Positions 25,176 to 32,766 of a stretch of 64,000 bases of DNA are shown piece by piece. A program made the translations under genes and the position numbers. The stretch covers positions 1 through 64,000 of the forward strand of contig JAWKOC010000004.1 of the NCBI GenBank assembly GCA_041391365.1, written 5' to 3'. Source of the stretch: JAGRAX01 sp041391365. Its GTDB lineage: Bacteria > Bdellovibrionota_G > JALEGL01 > JAGRMV01. Every line of letters begins with the position of its first letter. Position 1 is the first letter of the stretch. Under the pieces are notes generated by a model, which was given only the letters and a program-made list of their open reading frames with translations, was not told the DNA's origin and did no database searches.

Positions 25176-25783
25176 GCTATCAAGGCCCAAAATCTTTTCG
25201 TGAAGCTGTATCCGCTTTATCCAAACTTCCAGGGGTAGGAGAAAAAACAGCTCAGCGATTGATTTTTCATCTCATGAAAGGTGAAAAAGAAAAAATCTCC
25301 TTGCTCACCCAGGCGCTCACACAGCTCAAGCAAAACGTTCGCTTGTGCGCGAAATGTTTTGGATACACCGATCATGAATTGTGTCCCATTTGTGTGGACG
25401 AAAAACGCAATCATTCTCTGATTTGCATTGTGGAAGAACCTTCCGATGTATTTGCCATTGAACGCAGCGGACACTATCGAGGAGGATATCATGTCCTCCA
25501 TGGAGCGCTGGCTCCGCTCGATGGAATTGGTCCCAGCCAACTCAAAATCAGCGAGCTCTATGCACGATTGGATCTTGCACCTGTCAAAGAAGTTTTGCTC
25601 GCCACAAATCCAAGTGTGGAAGGGGATGCAACTGCACTCTATTTGGCCAAGGGCCTTCGTGAGCGGGAAATTCCTGTGAGCCGCCTGGCCATGGGACTCC
25701 CCATGGGAGCCAGCCTCGAATACGCAGATCATGTCACGCTGGCAAGAGCCATCGAAGAGAGACGAGATTTTTCCGTTCGGTAG
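25172..25783 (+). CDS. recR: Recombination mediator RecR
   Basis: A 203-residue protein of normal length acting with RecF/RecO to load RecA at gaps. It shows an N-terminal helix-hairpin-helix (LPGVGEKTAQRLIFHL), a zinc finger (CAKCFGYTDHELCPIC), and a Toprim domain (CIVEEPSDVFAIE, then ATNPSVEGDATALYL). It starts within the dnaX stop (ATGA). Confidence 0.97.
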   Translation: MSYQGPKSFREAVSALSKLPGVGEKTAQRLIFHLMKGEKEKISLLTQALTQLKQNVRLCAKCFGYTDHELCPICVDEKRNHSLICIVEEPSDVFAIERSGHYRGGYHVLHGALAPLDGIGPSQLKISELYARLDLAPVKEVLLATNPSVEGDATALYLAKGLREREIPVSRLAMGLPMGASLEYADHVTLARAIEERRDFSVR

Positions 25784-25845
25784 ATGTTTTTTTGAATGGG
25801 TTCTTCGTATTGCAATTTTTTTTTAAACTTTATATCCATCGAACG

Positions 25846-26316
25846 ATGAAAGACATGATGTTCGGTTTGTTGCTTGTGTTGTTGATTTCCCCCTTGGCTC
25901 ACGCCCAGTCGCGTTCCTACAGCTATGAAGTCTGCAAAGACTTGCGTAGAGCTCATCGCTATATGCAAAAAGAAGGTACACATTTGCCAGGTGGAATTAG
26001 TATATCCTATCGCGATCGCAATGGTCATTTGGTGAGGATGCGTCAGGGTGGGGTAGCGAGGCTCTTGCTGATGGGAGATCTTTTGTATATGGATGTGACA
26101 ATGAGTGAAGAGGAGGTGGATCTCGTCGACGACATCATTTTCTACCTCAAGATCAAGCACGGACCAGCATTGCCAGTATCCTATGTTCCGGGCTCACCTT
26201 TTTCAGGTTTGCAAGGCTATGCACACTCCATCGACGATATTTCTCAGATGACGATCGTGGATTTTCGCAAAATACTATTATCGGTCATTCTTGCAAAATG
26301 CACAGAGGAAAATTGA
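25846..26316 (+). CDS. Small secreted protein of unknown function
   Basis: About 156 residues from ATG 25846, beginning with a signal peptide (MMFGLLLVLLISPLAHA, cleavage after AHA). The mature part has two cysteines (one near the start, one three residues before the end) and no motif I recognise. An upstream start at 25792 would add 18 residues before the signal peptide and is less likely. It lies between recR and mglB with no clear functional tie. Confidence 0.65.
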   Translation: MKDMMFGLLLVLLISPLAHAQSRSYSYEVCKDLRRAHRYMQKEGTHLPGGISISYRDRNGHLVRMRQGGVARLLLMGDLLYMDVTMSEEEVDLVDDIIFYLKIKHGPALPVSYVPGSPFSGLQGYAHSIDDISQMTIVDFRKILLSVILAKCTEEN

Positions 26317-26415
26317 TTCCTGGCCGTCCAAGCTCCTTGAATCTTTGATGGTTTTCGGCTCTCAGAATCAGCTCTTGCTTTACCTTCCCGTCAAAGATTG
26401 ATACAACCAAAATTG

Positions 26416-26925
26416 ATGCCAAACACGCAGATGATCATGTACGAAGAGGAGTATCAGAAGATCTCAATGATCTTGAATGAACTCTGCAGTGCAGCCAGCA
26501 GCAAAGCCTGCTATCTCGTGGACCAAAATGGCCAGCTGATCGCCCAAGCGGGGCAAACCCAAAACATTGATGCCACCAGTTTGGCTTCTCTGACAGCCGG
26601 GAGCATTGCGGCCACCAGCGGCCTTGCCAAGCTGTTGGGGGAGGAGCACTTTTCTGTTCTTTTCCATGAGGGAAAAGATCAACATATTCATTTGACCAGC
26701 GTCGGCGGACAAATTATTCTAGTGGTGATTTTTGATCAGAGATCGACCATCGGGTTGGTTCGTTTGCGAGTCAAAAAATATTCCGAGCAACTTGCTCAGG
26801 TCTTTCACATCTTGGAGGAGAAGGCGTCCACATCGTCGCATTCTTCCACCTTTCGTGAAATCACCGATGATGATATCGACAGCCTGTTTCAAGAAGATTT
26901 GGATCAATTGTTTAGAGAGTCATAA
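26416..26925 (+). CDS. mglB: MglB-like roadblock/LC7 GTPase-activating protein
   Basis: A 169-residue roadblock protein resembling Myxococcus MglB along its length: MYEEEYQKI near the start, LVDQNGQLIAQAGQTQNID, then TSLASLTAGSIAAT, FHEG, and IGLVRLRVKK, with an acidic DDDIDSLF tail. MglB is the GTPase-activating partner of MglA and sets cell polarity. I chose ATG 26416; TTG 26398 is possible. It is 8 bases upstream of mglA, the same order as in Myxococcus. In the host it likely controls pole identity for type IV pilus or gliding machinery. Confidence 0.93.
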   Translation: MPNTQMIMYEEEYQKISMILNELCSAASSKACYLVDQNGQLIAQAGQTQNIDATSLASLTAGSIAATSGLAKLLGEEHFSVLFHEGKDQHIHLTSVGGQIILVVIFDQRSTIGLVRLRVKKYSEQLAQVFHILEEKASTSSHSSTFREITDDDIDSLFQEDLDQLFRES

Positions 26926-26933
26926 AAAAGAGC

Positions 26934-27521
26934 ATGTCATTCATCAACTACTCATCGCGTGAAATCAACTGCAAGATCGTTTACTACGGTCCTGGACTCT
27001 GTGGAAAAACCACCAATCTGCAATTCATCTACAATCGCACCAAACCAGAGGCCAAAGGCAAGATGATCTCCTTGGCCACTGAAACTGAGCGAACCCTCTT
27101 TTTTGATTTTCTTCCCTTGTCGTTGGGGGACATCCGGGGGTTTAAGACCCGGTTTCACCTGTATACGGTGCCTGGACAAGTGTTTTACGATGCCAGCCGA
27201 AAACTCATTCTCAAAGGGGTTGATGGCGTGGTTTTTGTGGCGGACTCTCAGCGGGAAAGAGAAGAAGCCAACCTGGAATCTTTGGACAACCTCAAACACA
27301 ATCTCAAAGAGCAAGGCACCAGTCTGGACAAAGTCCCTCATGTGATCCAGTACAACAAACGAGATTTGCCCAATGTATTGTCTGTCAATGAGCTGAGAAA
27401 AACACTCAATCCCAACCAAGTTCCTGACTTTGAAGCTGTCGCAAGCCAAGGGCAGGGTGTGTTTGAAACCCTCAAAACCATCGCCAAATTGGTGCTCGTT
27501 GAGCTCCGTTCTTCGAAGTAG
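26934..27521 (+). CDS. mglA: MglA-like small Ras-family GTPase
   Basis: A 195-residue GTPase, the same length as Myxococcus MglA. Visible G motifs: GPGLCGKTTNL (P-loop), TERTLFFDFLPLSLG (switch I/extended strand), TVPGQVFY (G3, with Gly-Gln), and QYNKRDLP (G4). The protein cycles between poles to direct motility or pilus activity. mglB lies directly upstream, so the two form an operon. Confidence 0.95.
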   Translation: MSFINYSSREINCKIVYYGPGLCGKTTNLQFIYNRTKPEAKGKMISLATETERTLFFDFLPLSLGDIRGFKTRFHLYTVPGQVFYDASRKLILKGVDGVVFVADSQREREEANLESLDNLKHNLKEQGTSLDKVPHVIQYNKRDLPNVLSVNELRKTLNPNQVPDFEAVASQGQGVFETLKTIAKLVLVELRSSK

Positions 27522-27599
27522 TCGGTCGCCATCCGATTTTCTCCCTCAATGTATTAAAAATACAAATAAATTCAATGGTTTGTATCTTGTGCGCGTGCT

Positions 27600-27753
27600 C
27601 AATCTTGTTCGGGCTGTGACGCTGGTTCCGTGACAGCAAGCTTCGCTGTGATTAGGTCTTGATTTTTTTTGCCATCCAGGTAGGTATCGCACCTATCGAA
27701 TAACCTCGCTTTTTGCCCATGGTGGGAAAAAAGCTGTCAACCCAGGAGGAGCC
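27600..27753 (+). promoter_or_regulatory. Leader of the S6-S18 fusion gene, possible autoregulatory RNA
   Basis: The 232-base gap before the S6-S18 gene carries two small hairpins: acagc...gctgt near 27631-27651 and gtaggt...acctat near 27680-27697. Ribosomal S6 operons in many bacteria have a leader that binds the S6:S18 complex. I cannot match the known consensus by eye, so this is a candidate only. A good ribosome site (aggagg) precedes the start. Confidence 0.25.
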
Positions 27754-28296
27754 ATGTTACGAAATTACGACACCGTCGTGATCTTTAAAGCCGATGCCAC
27801 AGATGAGTACATCGGAAAAATCACCAGCAAATTGGAAAAAGTCTTGAAAGCCAAACCAGGCAAAATCAATGACAAAAAAGATTGGGGAAACAAAACCCTC
27901 GCCTACGAAATCAAAAAAGAAAAACAAGGAAGATACATTTTTTGGAACTATACCCAAGAGCCTTCCATTGTTGAAAAAGTCGAAAAAGTTCTTCGCTACG
28001 AAGAAGAGCTGTTGCGATATTCTACGATTGTGCAGTCCGAAGCTACGATCAAAGTTTCTCGTGCTCTTCGCAACGACAAAGATGATGACAACCTTGTCGT
28101 CACCTACAAAGAACCTTTGACCTTGACCAAGTTCATCACGGAAAGAGGAAAAATCGTACCTCGACGTGTTTCTGGCGTAAACGCCGTAGCACAACGTAGA
28201 ATTTCTCGGGAAATCAAAAGAGCTCGTCAATTGGCATTGATGAGCTTCATTTCGAATTTTCCATACCACACCAGCAGCCCCAGCAAAGAAGCTTAA
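27754..28296 (+). CDS. rpsF-rpsR: Fused 30S ribosomal proteins S6 and S18
   Basis: A single 180-residue frame. Residues 1-100 are a standard bS6 (MLRNYDTVVIFKADA, KKDWGNKTLAYEI, RYIFWNYTQEP, VEKVLRYEEELLRY). Residues about 113-165 match the core of bS18: YKEPLTLTKFITERGKIVPRR, then VNAVAQRRISREIKRARQLALM. The N-terminal segment of S18 before YK is replaced by a short acidic linker (NDKDDDN). rpsR is normally a separate gene between rpsF and rplI; no separate rpsR is present before rplI here. S6 and S18 pair on the 30S platform, so a fusion is structurally plausible. Confidence 0.92.
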   Translation: MLRNYDTVVIFKADATDEYIGKITSKLEKVLKAKPGKINDKKDWGNKTLAYEIKKEKQGRYIFWNYTQEPSIVEKVEKVLRYEEELLRYSTIVQSEATIKVSRALRNDKDDDNLVVTYKEPLTLTKFITERGKIVPRRVSGVNAVAQRRISREIKRARQLALMSFISNFPYHTSSPSKEA

Positions 28297-28318
28297 GGGA
28301 TAGGATAGGGAGTTTGCC

Positions 28319-28888
28319 ATGAAAGTGATTGTCATCAAATCAACCAACAATGTGGGTATGGTCGGCGACATCGTCGATGTGAAGCCCGGCTTTGCCAGAA
28401 ATTTTTTGTTTCCTGAGCAAAGAGCCGTACACGCAGATGCAAAAAACGTAAAAAGATTCGCTCACCAGAAAAAAATGCTGGAGAAACGAGTAGAACGAGC
28501 ACGTGAAGAATCCAAATCTTTGAAAGAAAAGATTGATGGAAAAGAAATCACGATTGTTCGCAAATCTGCTGTGAGCAAAAAACTTTTTGGTTCGGTCACC
28601 AGTTTGGACATTCAAAAAGAATTGGCCCAAGCCTATGGACACGACATCAACCGCAAAAGCATTGGGCTTTCTGAACCCATCAAACAAGTTGGACAGTACA
28701 ATGTTGTTCTCAAACTTGATGGTGGTCTTACCGCAACCATCAAAGTCAATGTAGAAGCTGACTCAACGGAAGCTGATGAAATTGCAGCTCAGATTGCACA
28801 AGCCAATGAACGAGAAAACCGTCAGGCCCGTGCACAAGCTCAAACAGAAGAAGCTTCCGCGGAAACCGCGCAAGAGGTAACGGAATAG
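28319..28888 (+). CDS. rplI: 50S ribosomal protein L9
   Basis: A 189-residue L9, longer than the usual ~150. The N-terminal domain (GMVGDIVDVKPGFARNFLFP) and connecting helix are typical, as is the C-terminal domain (LFGSVTSLDI, then YNVVLKLDGGL). An Ala/Glu/Gln-rich tail of about 40 residues is added. It follows the S6-S18 gene by 22 bases and precedes dnaB by 3. Confidence 0.95.
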   Translation: MKVIVIKSTNNVGMVGDIVDVKPGFARNFLFPEQRAVHADAKNVKRFAHQKKMLEKRVERAREESKSLKEKIDGKEITIVRKSAVSKKLFGSVTSLDIQKELAQAYGHDINRKSIGLSEPIKQVGQYNVVLKLDGGLTATIKVNVEADSTEADEIAAQIAQANERENRQARAQAQTEEASAETAQEVTE

Positions 28889-28891
28889 AAA

Positions 28892-30238
28892 ATGTCAGAG
28901 TTCCAAGGACAGAGACTTCCGCCTCAGAACATTGAGGCAGAACAATCTGTCCTTGGAGCCATGCTGCTTGACAACGAAGCAGGTTTTGAGGTGATGGAGA
29001 TTCTCCATGAAGGAGATTTTTATCGTCCCCACCATCAAAAGATTTTTGCGTCTATCATAGCGCTGATTCAAAAAGACGAACCTGCAGATTTGATTACCTT
29101 GACCAACGCGCTCAAGGGAACCAACGAATTGGAAAAAATTGGAGGAGTCTCGTACCTCGCCAAGCTGGTTGAAACGGTCCCCACCTCAGCCAATGTTTTG
29201 CATTATGCGAAGATTGTTCGAGACAAAGCCGTTCTTCGAAGTGTGATTCATGCGGCGTCTGAAATTCAAGCTTCTGGATACCAGGGAGCAGAGAGCATCG
29301 ATGATTTTTTGGATGAAGCTGAGCAAATCATTTTCAAAGTTTCTGAAAATCGTCAATCGGGTGCTTTGACACCTATTTCTCAAGTGGTCAAAGATTCATT
29401 TCGACAAATTGAAAAAAATTATGAACGCAAAGAACTGATCACAGGTTTGGCTTCGGGGTTTCATGATTTGGACAAAATGACATCAGGATTGCAGCCTTCG
29501 GATTTGATCATCATAGCCGGACGACCTTCGATGGGAAAAACGTCCTTTTGTTTGAACATCGCTCAACATGTGGCCATCGCCGAGAAAAAAACGGTTGCAC
29601 TGTTTTCTTTGGAGATGTCTAGAGAGCAGTTGGTGACTCGTTTGCTTTGTTCCGAAGCTCGGGTGGATTCATCCAAGTTGAGATCGGGATTCATCAGCGA
29701 AGAAGAATGGATGAAACTCACCGATTCAGCAGGGAGACTGTCAGATTCGCAAATCTACATTGACGATACCCCTCAGGCATCGGTATTTGATATGCGTGCC
29801 AAAGCCAGAAGACTCAAGGCTTCGAAAGGTTTGGGTCTCATCATTGTAGACTATTTGCAGCTCATGAGTTCGCGAGGTCGGGTAGAGTCTCGTGAGCGAG
29901 AAATTTCTGAGATTTCACGTTCACTCAAGGCCTTGGCCAAAGAACTCAATGTTCCGGTGATTGCTTTGTCTCAGCTCAATCGTGGGGTGGAATCTCGCCA
30001 AGACAAGCGTCCCATGCTTTCGGATCTTCGAGAGTCTGGAGCCATTGAGCAAGATGCTGATATTGTCGGATTCATTTATCGGGACGAAGTGTACAACAAG
30101 GAAACCCCTGATGTGGGCATTGCAGAATTCAATGTTGTCAAACACAGAAATGGCCCCATTGGAATGGTTCGCTTGAGTTTTCAACACGCCTTTACACGCT
30201 TCGAGAATCTTTCACTCGAATATTCAGACGCGGCTTGA
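28892..30238 (+). CDS. dnaB: Replicative DNA helicase DnaB
   Basis: A 448-residue hexameric helicase. The N-terminal domain (LPPQNIEAEQSVLGAMLLDN) is followed by a RecA-like core with AGRPSMGKTSFCLNIA (Walker A), LFSLEMSREQLVTR, IIVDYLQLM (Walker B), and ALSQLNRGVE with RPMLSDLRESGAIEQDAD. No intein is present. The rpsF-rplI-dnaB order is the common bacterial arrangement. Confidence 0.97.
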   Translation: MSEFQGQRLPPQNIEAEQSVLGAMLLDNEAGFEVMEILHEGDFYRPHHQKIFASIIALIQKDEPADLITLTNALKGTNELEKIGGVSYLAKLVETVPTSANVLHYAKIVRDKAVLRSVIHAASEIQASGYQGAESIDDFLDEAEQIIFKVSENRQSGALTPISQVVKDSFRQIEKNYERKELITGLASGFHDLDKMTSGLQPSDLIIIAGRPSMGKTSFCLNIAQHVAIAEKKTVALFSLEMSREQLVTRLLCSEARVDSSKLRSGFISEEEWMKLTDSAGRLSDSQIYIDDTPQASVFDMRAKARRLKASKGLGLIIVDYLQLMSSRGRVESREREISEISRSLKALAKELNVPVIALSQLNRGVESRQDKRPMLSDLRESGAIEQDADIVGFIYRDEVYNKETPDVGIAEFNVVKHRNGPIGMVRLSFQHAFTRFENLSLEYSDAA

Positions 30239-30264
30239 TCCAAAAAAAGGTAGCCTCTTCCCGT

Positions 30265-31269
30265 TTATTGGGACTGGCTTTTTCGTTCGTGTTGGTCGGG
30301 TGTGCTTTGGGGATCCAGTTTTTCAAAGAAATCTTTGAGTTTTTTCAGCAGCACATCGTTGTCGCGTTCTCCAAAAAGTTCTTTGCGAAATTTTGCGGCT
30401 CCACTTAGACCATGAGTATACCAGACAATGTGTTTTCGGAATGTGAGCATGGCACGATCTCGATGTTCGTAGAAAGACAAATGATCGTCCAAATGGTCAA
30501 AAAGAGTTTGATAAATGTTTTCAACCGTGGGGATGGTTTGAGAAAAAAGCCACGGATTGCCCAGTACTCCCCGTGCCATCATTACTCCGTCAGCTTGGGT
30601 CTGATCAAACATGTCTTCCACATCTTCAGGAAAAAATACATCCCCATTTCCCACGACGGGGATAGAAAGATGTTTTTTGAGTTGAGCAATCAAATCCCAG
30701 TTGGCATGCCCCGAAAACTTTTGAGCACGTGTTCGTGCGTGGACAGATACCAGAGCCACGCCGGCTTCTTCCAACAAGGCCCCCATGTCCAAATAGTTTT
30801 TCATGCTTTCATTCCATCCGGCTCGAATCTTGGCCGTGATGGGAATGGACACTTCCTTTTTCATGGCTTTGACAATCTCGGCTGCGAGCGAAGGTTTTTG
30901 GAGTAGTGCGGATCCGGAACCATTGGCCACAACACTTTTTGCCGGACAGCCCATGTTGATGTCGATGAAGGAAGCTCCCATGGATTGAACCTTCTTTGCG
31001 GCTTCGGCCATGATGTCGGGTTTGCACCCAGCAAGCTGAAAACCAACGGGATGCTCTTGTTCTGTCATGCAGGAGGTTTCCTGCATACGACGACTTTCAA
31101 AACCTCGTAGCAATCCTTCTGCATGAATCATTTGCGTGCAGGTGATTCCACAGCCATGCTTACGGATCAGTTTTCGAAAGGGAACATCCGTAATCCCTTC
31201 CATCGGGCCCATAAATAGGGCTCGATCATAGTGGAGGTCTCCAATGCGTATGCCAGGTATTTTGCTCAT
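30265..31269 (-). CDS. dus: tRNA-dihydrouridine synthase
   Basis: A flavin enzyme of about 334 residues reducing uridines in tRNA D-loops. It has MGPMEGITDVPFRKL at the FMN-binding start, the catalytic-cysteine region INMGCPAKSV, ITAKIRAGW, and HARTRAQKFSGHANW. Resemblance is to the DusB/NifR3 branch, but specificity for a given uridine is not assigned. I prefer ATG 31269 over TTG 31281. It runs leftward, 42 bases downstream of comF. Confidence 0.9.
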   Translation of the reverse strand: MSKIPGIRIGDLHYDRALFMGPMEGITDVPFRKLIRKHGCGITCTQMIHAEGLLRGFESRRMQETSCMTEQEHPVGFQLAGCKPDIMAEAAKKVQSMGASFIDINMGCPAKSVVANGSGSALLQKPSLAAEIVKAMKKEVSIPITAKIRAGWNESMKNYLDMGALLEEAGVALVSVHARTRAQKFSGHANWDLIAQLKKHLSIPVVGNGDVFFPEDVEDMFDQTQADGVMMARGVLGNPWLFSQTIPTVENIYQTLFDHLDDHLSFYEHRDRAMLTFRKHIVWYTHGLSGAAKFRKELFGERDNDVLLKKLKDFFEKLDPQSTPDQHERKSQSQ

Positions 31270-31311
31270 GATGTTTCGCAAAAGGCCTTGTAACCGATGA
31301 TGAGTTTGCTT

Positions 31312-32046
31312 TCAAGCCTCAAGCGCAGATCTTTTTTTGGAGGCTTTCGAGCGGGAGGCTGAGGCCAGGGTGACGGCTGTGACGGTCTTTGCACCATGTT
31401 GAAAGAGGCAAAGTGCTGCATGGCGAAGTGTAGAGCCTGTGGTCATGACATCGTCCAAGACCAGCACATTTTTCCCCTCATAGGATTGGGTGCAGTAAAA
31501 GAGATCCTTTGTGTTTTGAACTCTCTTCGCATGAGAAAGAGAGCTTTGACGTGGAACCCGTCGTTTTTTCTTCAGACCCCTAGGATCCAAGGGTATCTTT
31601 TGGGTACGGTGGAGACTGTGAGCCAAGTATCCAGGCACATCAATCCCCCTCCAGACCGTTCTCCCGTAATCTCGAGGAATGGGAATCAGCACGTCAAAAC
31701 ACTGCCCTTCAAACATTTGATCAAATCGGTGGGTCATGAGCTGTGAGAGAATTCTTGTGGAGCTGGATTGGTTCTGCATTTTTGAGGTGAGAATCAGTCG
31801 TCGAAGATTCGATTGATATCGTCCAAAACTATGGATGGTCATCCAGGGATCGGTCATGAGGGTGGTGCGTGGTTCAAAAAGTTGGGTCCAACACAGGGTG
31901 CATAACCCTAGGTAAGGCTTGTCCGAGGGAAGTTGTTGGCACAATATGCAGTGATAAACACAAAGCAGTTCGGATCCTGCCTTGGCCATGGACCGCACAA
32001 TCGGATGTTTTGACATGGCAGAAAAGAGGCGGTGGATTGACTTCAT
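31312..32046 (-). CDS. comF: ComF-family phosphoribosyltransferase-like protein
   Basis: A 244-residue protein with an N-terminal four-cysteine zinc-binding element (CVYHCILC...CTLC) and a C-terminal PRTase domain whose PRPP loop reads VLVLDDVMTTGST. ComF/GntX proteins support DNA uptake in competent bacteria, but the molecular role is unclear. Whether this host takes up DNA is not shown here. Confidence 0.85.
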   Translation of the reverse strand: MKSIHRLFSAMSKHPIVRSMAKAGSELLCVYHCILCQQLPSDKPYLGLCTLCWTQLFEPRTTLMTDPWMTIHSFGRYQSNLRRLILTSKMQNQSSSTRILSQLMTHRFDQMFEGQCFDVLIPIPRDYGRTVWRGIDVPGYLAHSLHRTQKIPLDPRGLKKKRRVPRQSSLSHAKRVQNTKDLFYCTQSYEGKNVLVLDDVMTTGSTLRHAALCLFQHGAKTVTAVTLASASRSKASKKRSALEA

Positions 32047-32124
32047 TTTTTCTCATCCCTGGTTCAATATGATACAAGTCCAAAGACACATAAACGTTTC
32101 ACAAATTGTGCCAGGAACAAAAGC

Positions 32125-32757
32125 ATGAAAAAAAGATATTTGACCTTGTTGCCGACCTTTGTGGGTCTATTGGCGTTGGATTTATGGACAAAGAGTTTGA
32201 TTTCCGAACATTTTCGTTTGGGCCAGTCCAAGCCCGTCATCGATGGATTTTTGCAGCTCACGCTTGTGCATAACTATGGAGCGGCTTTTGGCATCGGACA
32301 AAAATGGTCGACCTTGGCCTTTATGGGCATTTCTGTGGTGGCCACTTCGGTGGTGGTATATCTGTTTCTTCAATTGAAGGCCTGGGAAAAGCTTTCTGCA
32401 TGGGGGCTGACATTTATTTTGGCGGGAGCTTTGGGAAACATCGTAGACCGCATTCGATTGGGCTATGTGGTTGATTTTGTCGACGTATACTACAAAACCT
32501 ATCACTGGTATGTGTTCAACATTGCGGATTCTTGCATCACGATCGGAGCCATTCTTTTTGGCATTGATGTGTTTTTCATCCAACCCAAAATTCAGCACAA
32601 TTTTCCATGGGATGCCACCAAGAAAATGATTGTAGATCCGACAGAAAAACTTCCCACATCTGTAGATCCAAACGAAGTTTCAGATGAGAATCTTCAGGAT
32701 GCTTCCCACGATCATGAATCTAGCGAACCCACTGCACTCAAAGACCAAAACATATAA
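32125..32757 (+). CDS. lspA: Prolipoprotein signal peptidase
   Basis: An inner-membrane aspartic protease that cleaves lipoprotein signal peptides. At 210 residues it is about 45 longer than typical. Four helices carry the family motifs: LDLWTKSLI, VHNYGAAFGI, and the catalytic pair regions AGALGNIVDRIRLGYVVDF and FNIADSCITIGA. The extra C-terminal tail is acidic and probably cytoplasmic. It fits the many lipoproteins in this window. Confidence 0.95.
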   Translation: MKKRYLTLLPTFVGLLALDLWTKSLISEHFRLGQSKPVIDGFLQLTLVHNYGAAFGIGQKWSTLAFMGISVVATSVVVYLFLQLKAWEKLSAWGLTFILAGALGNIVDRIRLGYVVDFVDVYYKTYHWYVFNIADSCITIGAILFGIDVFFIQPKIQHNFPWDATKKMIVDPTEKLPTSVDPNEVSDENLQDASHDHESSEPTALKDQNI

Positions 32758-32766
32758 ATAGTTTTA

